NCBI GenBank assembly: GCA_947561585.1
Contig: CANNZV010003219.1
Location: forward strand, 1-64,000
Source: Caprella mutica
Taxonomy: Eukaryota; Arthropoda; Malacostraca; Amphipoda; Caprellidae
Reading direction: 5' to 3'
Length of the DNA stretch: 64,000 nucleotides
The notes under the pieces were generated by a model. That model saw only the letters and a program-made list of their open reading frames with translations, was not told the DNA's origin and ran no database searches. Shown in pieces: positions 23,105-35,083 of this stretch; position 1 is the stretch's first letter, and each line of letters starts with the position of its first letter. A program made the translations under genes and the position numbers.

Positions 23105-23514
23105 TATGATCTCTGAAGATTAATTTACTACAGGAAATTCTCCATTTTCCAAACCCAGTCAGAGAGAATTGGAGGGCCAGTCTTTCAGGCATTCTTTTTT
23201 CCATCAGTTATCTCTCAATGATTTGCAGTGACCCAGACTTTAAAAGGAATAAGATTGAGAATAGAGATCTGAAAAAGATAAATGGTATGATTATCTCATG
23301 CCTAGATAATATTTATGTTAGTAGCTATTTCATGGAATCCAATTTGTTTTTAATTAATAAGTACCAGAGAGCTGTTTTTAGACAAACTGTCTAACTCTTC
23401 CACAGGGTTGGCAGGTATGAAGATTTTGGATGAACCATCCATTTTTCCAATTTGGCAACATTGGTTTTTAACTCAACAATTTCCTCATTGTACCACCATT
23501 CACAACTTGAATCA
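23105..23514 (-). pseudogene. Two exon-like blocks resembling a DUF4806 protein
   Basis: Block A (23514-23350) follows a good acceptor (TATTTTCTTTACAG). It reads SDSSCEWWYNEEIVELKTN, then a heptad-like VAKLEK, and after a one-base frame change IFIPANPVEELDSLSKNSSL. Block B (23268 to about 23105) follows CTTTTTCAG and reads a degenerate segment containing ERLALQFSLTGFGKWR. An acidic or coiled segment, then a P..T.EEL..L-type start, then L..LA..YSWTG-type sequence is the order seen in DUF4806 proteins, a family of unknown function common in arthropod genomes and often repeat-associated. The assignment rests on motif order from memory, with one frame change in block A and a stop in block B. A decayed gene or captured fragment is likely. 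Confidence 0.4.
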
Positions 23515-23529
23515 CTGTAAAGAAAATAT

Positions 23530-26500
23530 TTTGAATTAAATTACATAAAATTGTCATAACTATTTCCATACCAATAGCATGAGATTCAAAATTTATTTGT
23601 ATCTAGCTATTCAATAAATAAATAGTTATTTTAATTTATCGTTGAAAGAATTACAACGTATTATTAATTAATAAACCATAGAAATGTATTAACATTTACA
23701 AGAAAATTTAGAAAAAGAGTTACTGTTAACACTTGAAAGTTTCTGGAGTCTGGCTATTTTGTAAAGAATTTGTAATAATTTGATTCTCTTGCATAAATTT
23801 ATCTTTTTGTTTTAAAGAATTAGAAAAACAAATGGCCAAATGAAATATTATGGATCAAGAACTCTCCATTTCAATAATTCTTTCCCATAAATCCAATTAT
23901 TATGATTTCTCTCCAAAATAACATAGCAGTATAGGAGAAAATAATATGCAATTAAGGGCCCAAAATGATTGTCAAACTCTTCAGGAAAATAATGAGCAAG
24001 CCATGCTTTATTGTTACCTAGAAAAAATGCTGTTTAAAAGCAGTTACAACGGCAGAGCCAGGCTGACTGAGTGTTTCTTATGTCAACAATTTGAAATATC
24101 ACTTTTCTTGGTGAACTTACCATAGCTTCATAGGCAGCGGAGCCAAACTAGTTAGGTAACAACATTACCAAGGATGAAATTCAAAATTAAAAACTAAAAG
24201 TTGCACACATAGGAAATGCTAGGTACTTGAGTATACCTATGTCATTACTCACCAATATTAAAATATATTGGCGAGATTGTAACTTTGTGGCCACTTTGCA
24301 TAATGCGTCTTCTGACTCGCAGAGATTTTATGTCGAGAGAGTTAGAACTTAAGTAGGTACTCTCATGCTCTTCGTAGCAGATTCAGAATCTCCCTTAGCT
24401 AAATTAAATTAATTAATGGTAACTGATAATTAGGTAGGTACTATGCCATGTTTCAGAGGCTGGAAAATTGTAAGCCAACTTTGGAGCCAAAATTTCACTA
24501 AAATTCTGAGCAAAGCGAATTTGGCTCATATTTTAAGATTTCAAGCCTCAAGCCAAAATTAACATGGAAACATAGGAATTAATTCAAAGTTTTAAGCCAA
24601 TTAGACATACTTATATGAGTTTTCACCTTTAAAAATCTAAGCCAAATAATTGAATAATTTGCTTTAACTTACATAGGAGATGGTTTGAGATGGTTTTGGT
24701 CTTTTGGAGATGGTTTGAGAGTTTATGAACCAAACTAGGTACCTACCTACCTATTTTACTTAGAGCTTAGAGGAAGTGAAGAGAAGTTAAACTAATTAGG
24801 TAGTTAGGATGAAGTGCCTACCTAACTAGTTAAATTCTGGCACACTAGCTACTAGGTAATTCAATGACAGTACCTAACGGCTAACTGCGGCCTCAAAGGT
24901 AAACATCATAGCTTCAAATTAATATTAGGTATCATTTATATTAGGTACCAACCTAGTTACCTAATAATTTATTGCATTTGCCAAATTGCCAGTAGGCTGT
25001 ATAGCCTACCTATAGGCTATAGCTATTGGACATCTTTTGGTATAAATGGTATGTAACATTTCAATGAAAATTTGATTCAGAAGGTTTTAGAAACTTTCTT
25101 GAGAGAGTCGCAATCTGAAATTAAAGGGGACCCTAATATCTAGGTTTTTTATTTGCCCTAGTTAAAATAAGTAGGTAGGTACTTCCTACCTTCCAAGTTA
25201 GCTGTTAGCCTGTTACTAACCGACCAATATTCTGCTGTAAATTCAATGAAATTGACAGATATCTAGTACCTACCTTTAAAAGATGCACCTGGATGCTTAA
25301 AGCAACTTAAGAAAACTTACCTTTAACAACAGTTTCTTCTTCCATAAGGTACCTAGCCTAACTTAGCTTCGTTTTCAATATTTGCTCAAACAGTTCAATA
25401 ATTAGATGATTGATCGAAGATTACCTAGTTAAAAGCTATGTATTTGCACCATTCCTATTCAGGAATCAGGATTCCTCAAACCCTCAAACCTGGAAAACTT
25501 TGGCTTGCGAGAATTTGCAACGTCACTGCAATCAGGCTGCCAACACCCACAGGGCTACCAACATCATATTTTTATTTTGAAAAAGGAAACTATATAACAG
25601 AAAAATAATTAACCAAGTAGCTACGTAATAAGAGCAATAATTATTATCAGTAATGTAAATCTGACAGTTTTATTTTTCATATGATGATATGATCAATATT
25701 GGCATATGATCATCAACTGTACCTAATACCACCACCCAGCTAATTAATTAGCTGATATGTGGAGGGTTCTCAAACTTCATATAATTTCAATTATCATACT
25801 TATAGGTATTTAAAGTGGTAAGAAAAATTGAGATGGTTGATCAGTTCCTATCGTGCACAGATATGAGTGGCTGACTTGGTTATTCGTATGCATCATGCAT
25901 GCATGGGTGTGTAAATGCGGCTAGATAACAATTTAATCGTATATTGAAAAATTATGTAAGATTTGTTTTTCGTTCGAAGTTCCATCTACGAGGCATTAAC
26001 TTCAATATTGAGACAAATTATTGCCGAAATGATAAATTTAAATATTAAAATAGGATTAATCTAAATTAAAATTAATTTGAAATATCCGTTTTAAGCAAAT
26101 TAATCGACACATTAATTAACACATCTAAATAAACAGAATACAATGAAATACGCAATTTCTTAATCAATACCTATATTATATATGTTATAAATGAAAATTA
26201 TGAAATTATCGATTTGGAAAATTTAGAAATAGCCATATCATCGAAACATGAAATTAATTTACCAAAAATTTACAATGTGAAATTATTGCTTCAATTTCGC
26301 GTTACTAGTTTATGCTTCCTGAATTATTATGGTATAAATATTGCATAAAGTTCTTAATACATAATGCTTATATATTTAAGTGCCTATATAGTTAAATCAA
26401 TAAACATGCTTGCTTGATTGGTATATAGGTACTCTGCAGCCAAGCTATAGGGAGATATGCTCAAAATATTCATGTGTAACAGTTATAGAAAGTGGTACCT

Positions 26501-26640
26501 ATGTACTACAAAAAAGTTTGGAATTGCGCTCAGAAGAGAATTACTATATTTCAAACTACATATAACAAACCTACTACTTCGATCTTACCTTGATATAGGT
26601 AGGTATAGTATATTGTATGCATATTCAAAATAATGTAAAA
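23530..26640. other. Non-coding DNA rich in ACCTA / TAGGT words
   Basis: No gene recognised. Between about 24300 and 25500 the words CTACCTA, TAGGTAC and their complements are very frequent without a fixed period. The segment 24460-24650 repeats AAGCCAA or GAGCCAA and its complement irregularly. No hairpin or open frame of interest. Confidence 0.5.
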
Positions 26641-26649
26641 TATATATTT

Positions 26650-26960
26650 TCAACTATAAGCGGGAAGCGCAACTATACCTATTATGGTTGATTATGGTTG
26701 CGATGCCGCTTATATTTTCTTGGGCGGGGATGCTGCTCATAATCTCCTATAATATTTATGATTTATTTTATAGGCGGGCAGTCCGATTACATTATGGTCG
26801 ATTTATGGTTGCAGATCCCGCCTATATTTTATGAGCGAGGATGCCGCTCATAATCACCTATATTCTTTGAATTGGCGGGGATGCCGCTCATAATCTCCTA
26901 TAATATAACCTCGCCAACCATAGCCACTCATAATACAACCTTATTTTTATGACTGGGTAT
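26650..26960. repeat. Degenerate GGCGGGGATGCCGCTCATAA repeat
   Basis: Three to four imperfect units combine GGCGGGGATG(C)(C/T)GCTCATAA, TCTCCTATAAT and TTATGGTTG. The same vocabulary (GGCGGGGTATGGTTGG, ATTATGGT) forms the hairpin at 21180-21497, so both belong to one family. Confidence 0.65.
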
Positions 26961-26969
26961 GGCAGAGTT

Positions 26970-27300
26970 TTATTAAATCTACAATTTTTTTCGGGTTTTA
27001 TGATAGTACTAAAACCCGAAAAAAATGTACTGGAACCCAAAGAAAATTGTAGATTAATTTATTAATAGCCTATCTGTATGTGGCACCTCAAAAGGTGAAA
27101 TAACTCCAAGTTTTGGCAGAATTTTAATAAATCTACAATTTTTTTCGGGTTTTATGATAGAAAAATATGAATAGTACTGATTTACCACATGACTCCAATT
27201 CACATGTTACATACGAGATGAAACAAGCAGTCTAAAAAAAGTTTATGCAGAATGAGTAATAATTAAAATCATTTATAGAATGATTAATGATCAATTAATA
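26970..27300 (-). repeat. Right arm of the long-range inverted repeat
   Basis: Contains the direct copy of TATTAATAGCCTATCTGTAT (27027-27112), then the inverted copy of the 20940-21105 arm (ACATGTTACATACGAGATGA at about 27204). The word AATTTTTTTCGGGTTTTATG occurs twice (about 26988 and 27140). Together with 20940-21160 it may bound a 6.4-kb unit, or mark two insertions of one family in opposite orientation. Confidence 0.65.
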
Positions 27301-27367
27301 AAAAGAAACAAAAATTGTTTGATGCAGCTCTTATTTATGAATAAGACTTGTATAAAATCGAAAAATG

Positions 27368-27612
27368 AGCTAGGAGCGTCAGCCTTTCCACTGTTGTGCC
27401 AATTTATTTCGTTAAAACTTGCTACTAATAGGTGGGGCAGGTCGAGTCCGCAAGGACATGATCTGCTTTTACACCTGGTATCGTAGTCGATAGAGCTCTG
27501 GCACAGTACTCTAAAGGTAAAGGGTTCAAATCCCACGAACTCCTTTAAGTATTTATGTTTCATTTCGCCCAGGCTAGGAGCGTCAGCCCTTCCGTCTAGA
27601 TGCATTAATATG
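27368..27612 (+). mobile_element. tRNA-derived SINE
   Basis: A pol III-like module at about 27477-27535 has an A-box-like TATCGTAGTCGATAGAGC and a near-consensus B box, GGTTCAAATCC, about 35 bases later. It cannot fold as a full tRNA, so a SINE is the likely reading. The word GCTAGGAGCGTCAGCC occurs at both 27369 and 27571, as if bounding a unit of about 200 bases. The 104-codon minus-strand frame across it is not a gene. Confidence 0.65.
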
Positions 27613-27826
27613 TATCTGGGGGTCGCAGTTACTACAACTTTGAATTATATATATGATTAGGATTGTCTTGTCACCATACTTTTTGTACACACAAATTTCA
27701 TGATGAAAAGAATGATCTATTAAGCAAATCAAATTTTAAACAGAAATTCATAATACATGAATCGAGTGATTAATTTTCTTTTGTTTTAATAGATATAATT
27801 TGTGTTTGGGACTTAGATATTTTTAA
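27613..27826. other. Spacer
   Basis: Nothing recognised. Confidence 0.5.
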
Positions 27827-27925
27827 GAAATTTCATAGGATGTTTTCCGAGTGGTGTTCGAAATTTCATAGGATGTTTTCCGAGTGGTGCTCGAAATTTC
27901 ATAGGATATTGACCGAGTGGTGTTC
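27827..27925 (+). repeat. 33-bp tandem repeat, three units
   Basis: The unit reads GAAATTTCATAGGATGTTTT then CCGAGTGGTGTTC. The first two units are almost identical and the third has ATTGA for GTTTT. Confidence 0.9.
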
Positions 27926-27929
27926 AATA

Positions 27930-30900
27930 ATAAGTGTTTAGAAATTGAAATAATGTAATATATATCTTTAGATATAATCCCTTATGTATTAATCAGGTAA
28001 TGCTAAAATATTGTTTTACTAATATTTTATATCTAAGAGATGGCACTTGATGTAAGACTGAATAGAAACCGACAAGTCGGTTGAAACATGAAGGAGGGAG
28101 TGATATTAACTATCGTTAATTGTTAATACGCTGAAATAACTATGTCTTTACTTAATCTTTCAATCTTTATAATTTTGATAATCTTTTAATCATGCACAAC
28201 TGTTCAATAGGAGGAAATACCACTCAAATTTATGATTGTGTTATTCTCGCTAGAAGATCGAATATAATCATGTATTAATTTAACAATAGATTCTGAAATA
28301 ATAATCTTAATGGTAGTTAATTTGACTGTTTATTCAAAAAAGGTTTTACTAAAGGAATAATAGTAAAACTGATCGATTAATATGCTATTAGTATACAAAG
28401 CCATTAACACTTGCGTGTTAAATTCAAATAATGCAGTGTGTGTTATTTCTTGCTGCTGTGAGTAGATAAACACTTTTGGATTGTATTAGCAACACCTTAA
28501 CAATGTGTATTTAGACTTAACTTTCGGTGAAGGGGATTTCCACTCTTTGTCAGCAGTTACAAATTAGCATCTAGCTAACGCGTTCTACAATTCACTAGTT
28601 CATAGTTGATGGTTCAGTCCAGTTCCTAGTACCGGGAACTTCGTCGGTCAGAACTTGGCTCCGCCAAGGCGAGTCGGAAGCTGACTACTCCAACTCCATA
28701 GTTTATTTGAAACTTGTGTTTGTGATTGGTGATAAAACTCTTAAAATCCACTTTCCTTTATTTTAAAGCCTTGTACCTAAGTCTCAGAACTATGTACTAT
28801 TCCAACGTATGCAGAACACATTCATTCAGGAACCAGTCCTGTCTTTTATTGTCCTATCTTTCTTATATGAAACCTTGTTTGTAAACCAACCTTTACCATT
28901 TAGAGTCAGTTTTATAGAAATTAAATGAAGAACCTGAAGACTTAAGCTGCTCTATGGGATAAGTTTTAATTATTCATTCGGCTATTTTAGAACATAGGAT
29001 GAACAATAATTTAGTGACCTCCATACGAAAGGGCAAAGGTGACACCTTCAACGGTTCTTGAACTGGTGTTTTGAACATGTGTTAACAGTCCTATAGGATT
29101 AATATTCTATTGATGTTCTTCTGTGCGAAAATCCATGTACTGTATAGTAGTAATGTGAAGCGTATTGGATATTTTTTAGGCGATTGTTTAAATATTTCAA
29201 TGTTTCCTAAACTATTATTGGCTGACAGAAGCAAAATGGGAACTAGAAGAGAATTGAAACTGAATAAAATAAATATCAAATTGACGACGAGAATGAACAG
29301 AAAAAACAAATTTATGAATCTGTTTGAAGCATTCCAACCCATATGTTAAACAGTAAAAAGCTGCAGTAAGCTTATCTTTGGGGTTCTATCAGAGTAATTG
29401 AGTACAAACAGTAATAAATCTTCTATGTGAATTATATATTCCCATCCATTATAGAAAATATCTCCTAAATTTGCTCTCCTAAGATAGAATGGTAATGAAA
29501 TGCTCTGAGACACTTTGTACAATTTTCGTCTTTTAATTTTTCAGTCTGAATTATCTTCCCCCCGCAGTTTAATATTATAATGGCTGTGGATTTTATTTCC
29601 ATCAATGAAGTCTTCTGTGAATTATTATCATGCACAATTAAAAAGATTTCTAAATCACTATCTGTAGAGCTTCTCATATTGCTAAAATATTCTGTAAATT
29701 CAGTACATTTATATATCAAAAGCAGTGAATAAAACATGGGGGGGAAATTATTAAACCACCTAGACCTGCAGGAATGTAAACATGCTATGCATAAAAATAT
29801 GCTAATTTGATACAATTCGTAAACATGAAATAGTTTAATCCATATGTAAATATAATATTATCATTCCTTTTAAGTTATGTAGGTCGAGTGAACTATGAAA
29901 TTATAATTCGATGAAAATGTGTAGGCGCATGTTCCATGCTTATTTCCGCTGATAAAATTCATTTGGAGATATTAGAGACGACTCAATGTGCCAATCAACA
30001 TGCAAATTCCGTCAGTGTCGAATTTGTCGGACAAATGAGAAATTTGGACTTGAACATTCCTGCAATTCACCAACGTTTACCCAACATAGGATTTCTGATG
30101 AAATGCTGCTGTGATTTTGGAAACGGTAGATTGGTCAGTGATTGGTCTAGAGCAAACTATAGTGTCCAATCAGTGAAATCTGGTCATCAAATAATTAATA
30201 TTGCCGTTTTTTTGGAATATTGAGCATCAAGCTATTGTAAATTTTGAATTTAATGATGAAGTATATCCCATTATATAAATATATGTTGATATTACATCTA
30301 TTTTATGACTATTTAACCAGTTTTGTTTTAACAAATGATATGAAAAATATCAAGATGCTCTATCGAACATTTATGAGTATAGAATCTAAATTGTAGATTC
30401 ACAAAATGTTTGATAAGGATTCTTATATTCCCAAATTTTACCTCTATATGTAGGTACATTTGTTTCTTTGTGTATTAGAATTAAATCTCACCAATCCCAC
30501 CAATCAATATTAGTTGATTCTCCTCTACTTGATACTTTATACTTATTTAGTGGTTTGTTTAACTGCGAATTGTTGCATTTACTCGTGATATATAAGGTTC
30601 ACTCACTTAAATTCAATGTTAATAAGTTAGGGATAATGAAAACATAACTTAGTTTTGTAAATTTTATATACGTATCCTATGTATATTAAATCTAATTATA
30701 ATTTAAAGGAAGTCTAACGAGGTCGAATCAATTATTATCATCAAAACCAACTTCGTTCAGCAGAAAGGATCTGGTTGAACGTCCGAAGGTGTGACGTAAT
30801 AATGAAACTAATGGTACTTAAAAACTGCATATAATAATCTCACAATGAAGTTGGGCAGTAGCGATCTGTTTTAACATATTCAAAGGTGAAATGTCAATGA

Positions 30901-32550
30901 TTCCAGAGAGGCTTAGATGAATGACATTAGCTTAGTTTATAACCTTTACAGTATTGAACAGAGTTCATTGGAACTAGCAATACTTATCCACAAGATTCCA
31001 TTCCGTACAGACAAAAAATTTATAAGTATCTTCCTAATTTGACTGGGATTACTTAAAATAACGTGATATAATAAAAGAATGATGAAGTTAGGGCTAAACA
31101 ATGCTATTTATAACATGATATGAAAGAAATGTTTTGATAATTAAAGCATACAATATTACCAAGTTTTTGATCAATATCTAATTCGAAGGTTAACAATAGA
31201 GTTTCATTTTCGTCTTTAATATTGATAGTAAAATGGAAAATTAAGTTCAAAAATTTATTAACAAGTAAGATACTACATGATATATTATAAATAAATGAAA
31301 GTTCAGTAACACTATTTATATATTAATTCTAGAAATCGAAGCGGTTGAATTGTAATGTATATAATTATTATATTACGTAAAATGGGGTACATTAAATTTA
31401 TAACATTTAAAGACCTTACAGCAAATATTGGAATACATATACAAAAATACACTGACAAAACTATATAGTATAGGTTTTATTTTCTTTATCTCTCGATTGA
31501 CGTACGTTTAATTTTTTTTTTTTAACTATTCAGTTGCCAAACTGTAAATTCCATTACCTTAAGAAACCAAACGTCAAACTAATTATCTTGCAGAAATAGT
31601 TAAGAGGCAAGTATATATACATTGAAAATGGTTATATGAACTTGTTAGAATATCCTAAAAATGAAACTTTCATTTTTTACATATTAAATTTATCATGTTA
31701 AAGGAAAAATTTAATGCAAGATATCGGGTCAGCTCTGAGTGAAGAAAACGAAAAAGAATTAGTTATTTTTTATTCAGATTACTGCTTCTTGGGGATAACA
31801 AAAAAACGACTACCTGCAGCATTCAATGAAAATCTTTCAGACCTCCAAGGACATCTTATTAATTATTCAATTCAAGGAGGGTGTTTTCAATTGATGTGAT
31901 TGGATCAAGAGCTTTTTGATCGTCTCTAGACAGAATTGAGAGCCAATCTCACTTCAGAAAGATGTGCAAATCCTTTTGGAAGCCGTGTCGTTATTACCCC
32001 ATTGAATATTGAAATTTATTTCAGGTTACTATGAAGGAATTAATTATTACTTCTTGTTTGGGGAGACAAGGAAAATTAGCTTATAATATCAAAGGAATCT
32101 CATTATGGCTTGTAAACTCATGAATATAAGACTGCATGCGATCTTTCATTATGACACTTCTATTGGTGGTACATTTTGTTTTCATCTATCACAAGTAGTA
32201 TATCAATGGTATTGAATTAAAATGTGTTCTTTACATTGAATTTTTTGATCTACTTTTTATCAATATATCTGAAAGCTATTTTACCAATTATATTTTTAAA
32301 TTTGCTTTGTTTAGAAATTCAAAATTGAAGGGGTTTCAAACATATAAGACTAACGCAGTAATATGATGTGTTTTATTTTTTTCGTTACCACCTCATTTTA
32401 AGGTCATGTGATTTGGTAAGTGCACAAACTATTACATGAAAAGATAACTAAATTAATTTGTAAAGAACTATGAAAAACATTTAGGCATACTAAATATATC
32501 TTGTACTTAAATATTACTCTACTCTAATTCAAGTCCATAATAAATAATAA
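27930..32550. other. Non-coding DNA, a few unassigned open frames
   Basis: No family recognised. Frames at 29465-29815 (minus, 116 codons), 29936-30223 (plus, 95 codons) and 31714-31899 (plus, 61 codons) have less AT-driven composition than most. The last (SALSEENEKELV, then RLPAAFNENLSDLQ) could be a fragment of a real exon. An AAGGAGGGAGTGATATTAAC stretch at 28091 resembles a polypurine tract next to an LTR start, but no partner LTR is visible. The segment 32020-32115 weakly resembles 33600-33680. Confidence 0.45.
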
Positions 32551-32628
32551 TGTGGTGTTATTGGGTCGTGGTGTTATTGGGTCGTGGTCGTTTGGGTCGT
32601 GGTCGTTTGTGGCGTGGTAATTTGGGTT
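32551..32628 (-). repeat. Left GTCGTGGTCGTTTGG array
   Basis: About five units of 15-16 bases with joiner variation (GTGTTATTGGGTCGTG, GTCGTTTGGGTCGTG, GTCGTTTGTGGCGTG). Confidence 0.85.
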
Positions 32629-33351
32629 TGTGTTAATAAAAAAACATAATAAATATGCATAGTTAAATTTGCTTATGTATAATCAAATGCTTTCTCAGTT
32701 TTAAAGTTAATTAATAAAATATCTTAATATTTAATGAAGTTGTAATTTATAAAAAAAAAAAAAACATTTAATGTCCTTCACGCTGGATCTATAACTAAAT
32801 TCATTCTTTGTGACTGGATATATAATACAATTTATGTTTATTATAACGAAACAGAATATTTTCTCAACTGCTATTGTTATATTAATTCAAATTATATAGA
32901 TATGCTTACATTGCTTAAGAAATGTAACAAAGTAAATGTAGGTCGAATGCGGTGAGCCACTTCATTGGAAAAAGAAGTACAGAGACGATACGGTAAAACT
33001 TCAAAATATTGTTAAACGGTACAACTCAGAAGATAAATTTTTGTTTAAAAAAAACGCTGTCCAAAATATGCGGTACTAATTTTCTCTATACTATGAACTA
33101 ATTTAAACCTTCGTGTTTAAAGCTTCTTTTATTTCGTGTTAGACGTAAGCAAGCCTTGGTTGTAAAAAATCTTATTTATTTAGAGTATACTATATTTCCA
33201 TTGTTCATAACGTTGTGGAAGCGCATTAAGTGTTTCTTTGTATATTAAAATTTCATTAACAATTGAAATATTTTATTACTTAACTTCAAAACTGAGAAAG
33301 CATTCAATTATACATAAGCTATATTTTGATTGTTATACTTTTTATAAACAC

Positions 33352-33566
33352 GGACCCAAATGACTGCGACCCAAATGACCACGTCCCAAATGACCACGAC
33401 ACTAATGGTCTGCGACCTAAATGACCACGACCCAAATGGTTTGCGACCTAAATGACCACGACCCAAATGGTTTGCGACCTAAATGACCGCGACCCAAATG
33501 ACCACGACCCAAATGGTCTGCGACCTAAATGACCACGACCCAAATGACCACGACCCAATTGACCGG
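33352..33566 (+). repeat. Right CGACCCAAATGACCA array
   Basis: About 14 units, alternating ACGACCCAAATGACC with the variant GTTTGCGACCTAAATGACC or TCTGCGACCTAAATGACC. The alternation suggests a higher-order unit of two or three words. The left array is much shorter, so the two ends have expanded unequally. Confidence 0.9.
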
Positions 33567-33569
33567 ACA

Positions 33570-34614
33570 GCAGTGGATGTAAAGCCCTGAGTAATACAAC
33601 TACCCCGATAAAGGAATTTATTATTATCTCTTTTTCGGGGAAATGAAGAAAATTAACATATAATAATCTCAAAGGAATCTGAATTCATTATACGAAAGTT
33701 AATGAATTTTTAAACTTCATATAAATTAATTGCCGAAAATTCCATAATCATCATAAAGAGAATGTAAATAGTATTGTTCACAAGAGGCAAAATTATCAAT
33801 ATATATGAGATTTTTTTCAATGGTAATTCTATTTTGTTTGATCTACAAAAAGGAAACTATTTATGTTTTGAAATAACAACAATATCGTTATATAAGATTT
33901 CTTTGAATTTTTAACATCAATTATAAATCTTTCTTTGAATTTGAACATTAATTATTCATATGGAAGCAGGAACTTCATATGATGATTAAAATGAAATTGT
34001 TAGAAAAAATTTAGAAAAATGTATCAAATTACTAACAATTGATCAATAATTAGTTTACTCGTAATATTCTCTAGTTTTTACTTTCTAAAAATGATTAGCT
34101 ATAAGTACTAAATTGCTCAGGGTATTACTTTTCATTTAATACTTAATTTTCATTCTATTTTATTCATTTGTTCTAATTTCTAATTCTTCTTCCATTAAAT
34201 TAGCTGAGCTCATTCGTTTTATAGGAAAATAATTTATAAATTCATTTTATACGATTAAAATTGTTTCTGTATTTCCTACTCCAATCAACACCTAAATCAG
34301 TTTAGACACTATTAAATAAATACATGCCTAAATAAAGTGTAAGGTAGATTATATATATATATATATATATATATATCCAAATTATTATACAGTCCAATTG
34401 TTTTTGTAAACGATAATATCATTTCTTTCTTTAAAATAATATAGTTTAGAAAAACATTGGCCATATTTTGTCTGGAACAAACATTACCAAGAATTTGATA
34501 TTTAACTGGTTAATTTAGCACTTATAATAATAATGATAGAAAAAACAGCATTCAAAGAATTTTATATCAGCTCATTGTATCTAACTGGACAAATATTAAT
34601 GAATATATTTTGTT
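33570..34614. other. AT-rich spacer with a TA microsatellite
   Basis: No gene. An uninterrupted (TA)n run of about 27 bases lies at 34351-34377. Confidence 0.6.
34351..34377. repeat. (TA)n microsatellite
   Basis: About 13 perfect TA dinucleotides. Confidence 0.95.
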
Positions 34615-34740
34615 GAAGATGGCCTGCTAATTATATCTTCGCAGATTTTGGAAGATTATAAATTAGGCGGCATTCAATTATTTATTAATTATTTATTTGT
34701 CATATTGTTCGAATAACTCAAAATGTCTTGAAGATATCTA
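34615..34740 (+). repeat. Dispersed repeat family R2, partial copy
   Basis: Shares GCAGATTTTGGAAGATTATA, TTAGGCGGCATT, TTATTTGTCATATTGTTCG and ATAACTC with 55785-55860, and less with 47700-47775. Only the 5' part of the family is present here. Confidence 0.5.
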
Positions 34741-35083
34741 ATTGAAGATATTTAACTGATATAATGTTATTAAAACTGAAATATGGGTCATCATCGTTTG
34801 TAAAAAATAACAGTTATATAATTGTAGCATATTAGGTATTTTCTTTATACGAAAAGTATTTTATTGAATGCCATATTTTGTACATTTAATGAGATACAAT
34901 TCTATTTCTAACAATAATTGCTTTGTACTTAATTCTTTCGAAATAAGTACAAACAAAAACAGAAAAGTAAAATAAAATTTGTAGAACAAATTGGAAGAAG
35001 TATATTCACATAACTACTATTCACTCAAATCCTCATAAAAATCTTATTAAACTAAAAAACAAAGATAGATTTAATAGCAAAAA

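Larger units (their letters stand above)
32551..33566. mobile_element. Foldback-like element with minisatellite inverted ends
   Basis: Left array GGTCGTGGTCGTTTGGGTCG (32551-32628) and right array CGACCCAAATGACCACGACC (33352-33566) are complementary. Directly inside them the sequence is also inverted for about 90 bases: TTTGCTTATGTATAATCAAA then TGCTTTCTCAGTTTTAAAGT at about 32669 is the complement of 33285-33325. The core (32740-33260) is AT-rich with no gene. This clearly shows a mobile-element-like unit whose ends are short-word tandem arrays. It is non-autonomous, and the superfamily is unknown. Confidence 0.75.

Noticed and set aside
20940..27300. Maverick/Polinton element
   Set aside because: Long inverted arms are present, but none of the polymerase, integrase or capsid genes is visible, and the interior is minisatellites and spacer.
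27291..27605. 104-codon minus-strand protein
   Set aside because: Coincides with the tRNA-derived SINE read backwards.
28091..28130. Polypurine tract and LTR start of a copia-type element
   Set aside because: AAGGAGGGAG followed by TGATATTAAC is suggestive, but there is no pol sequence upstream and no second LTR.
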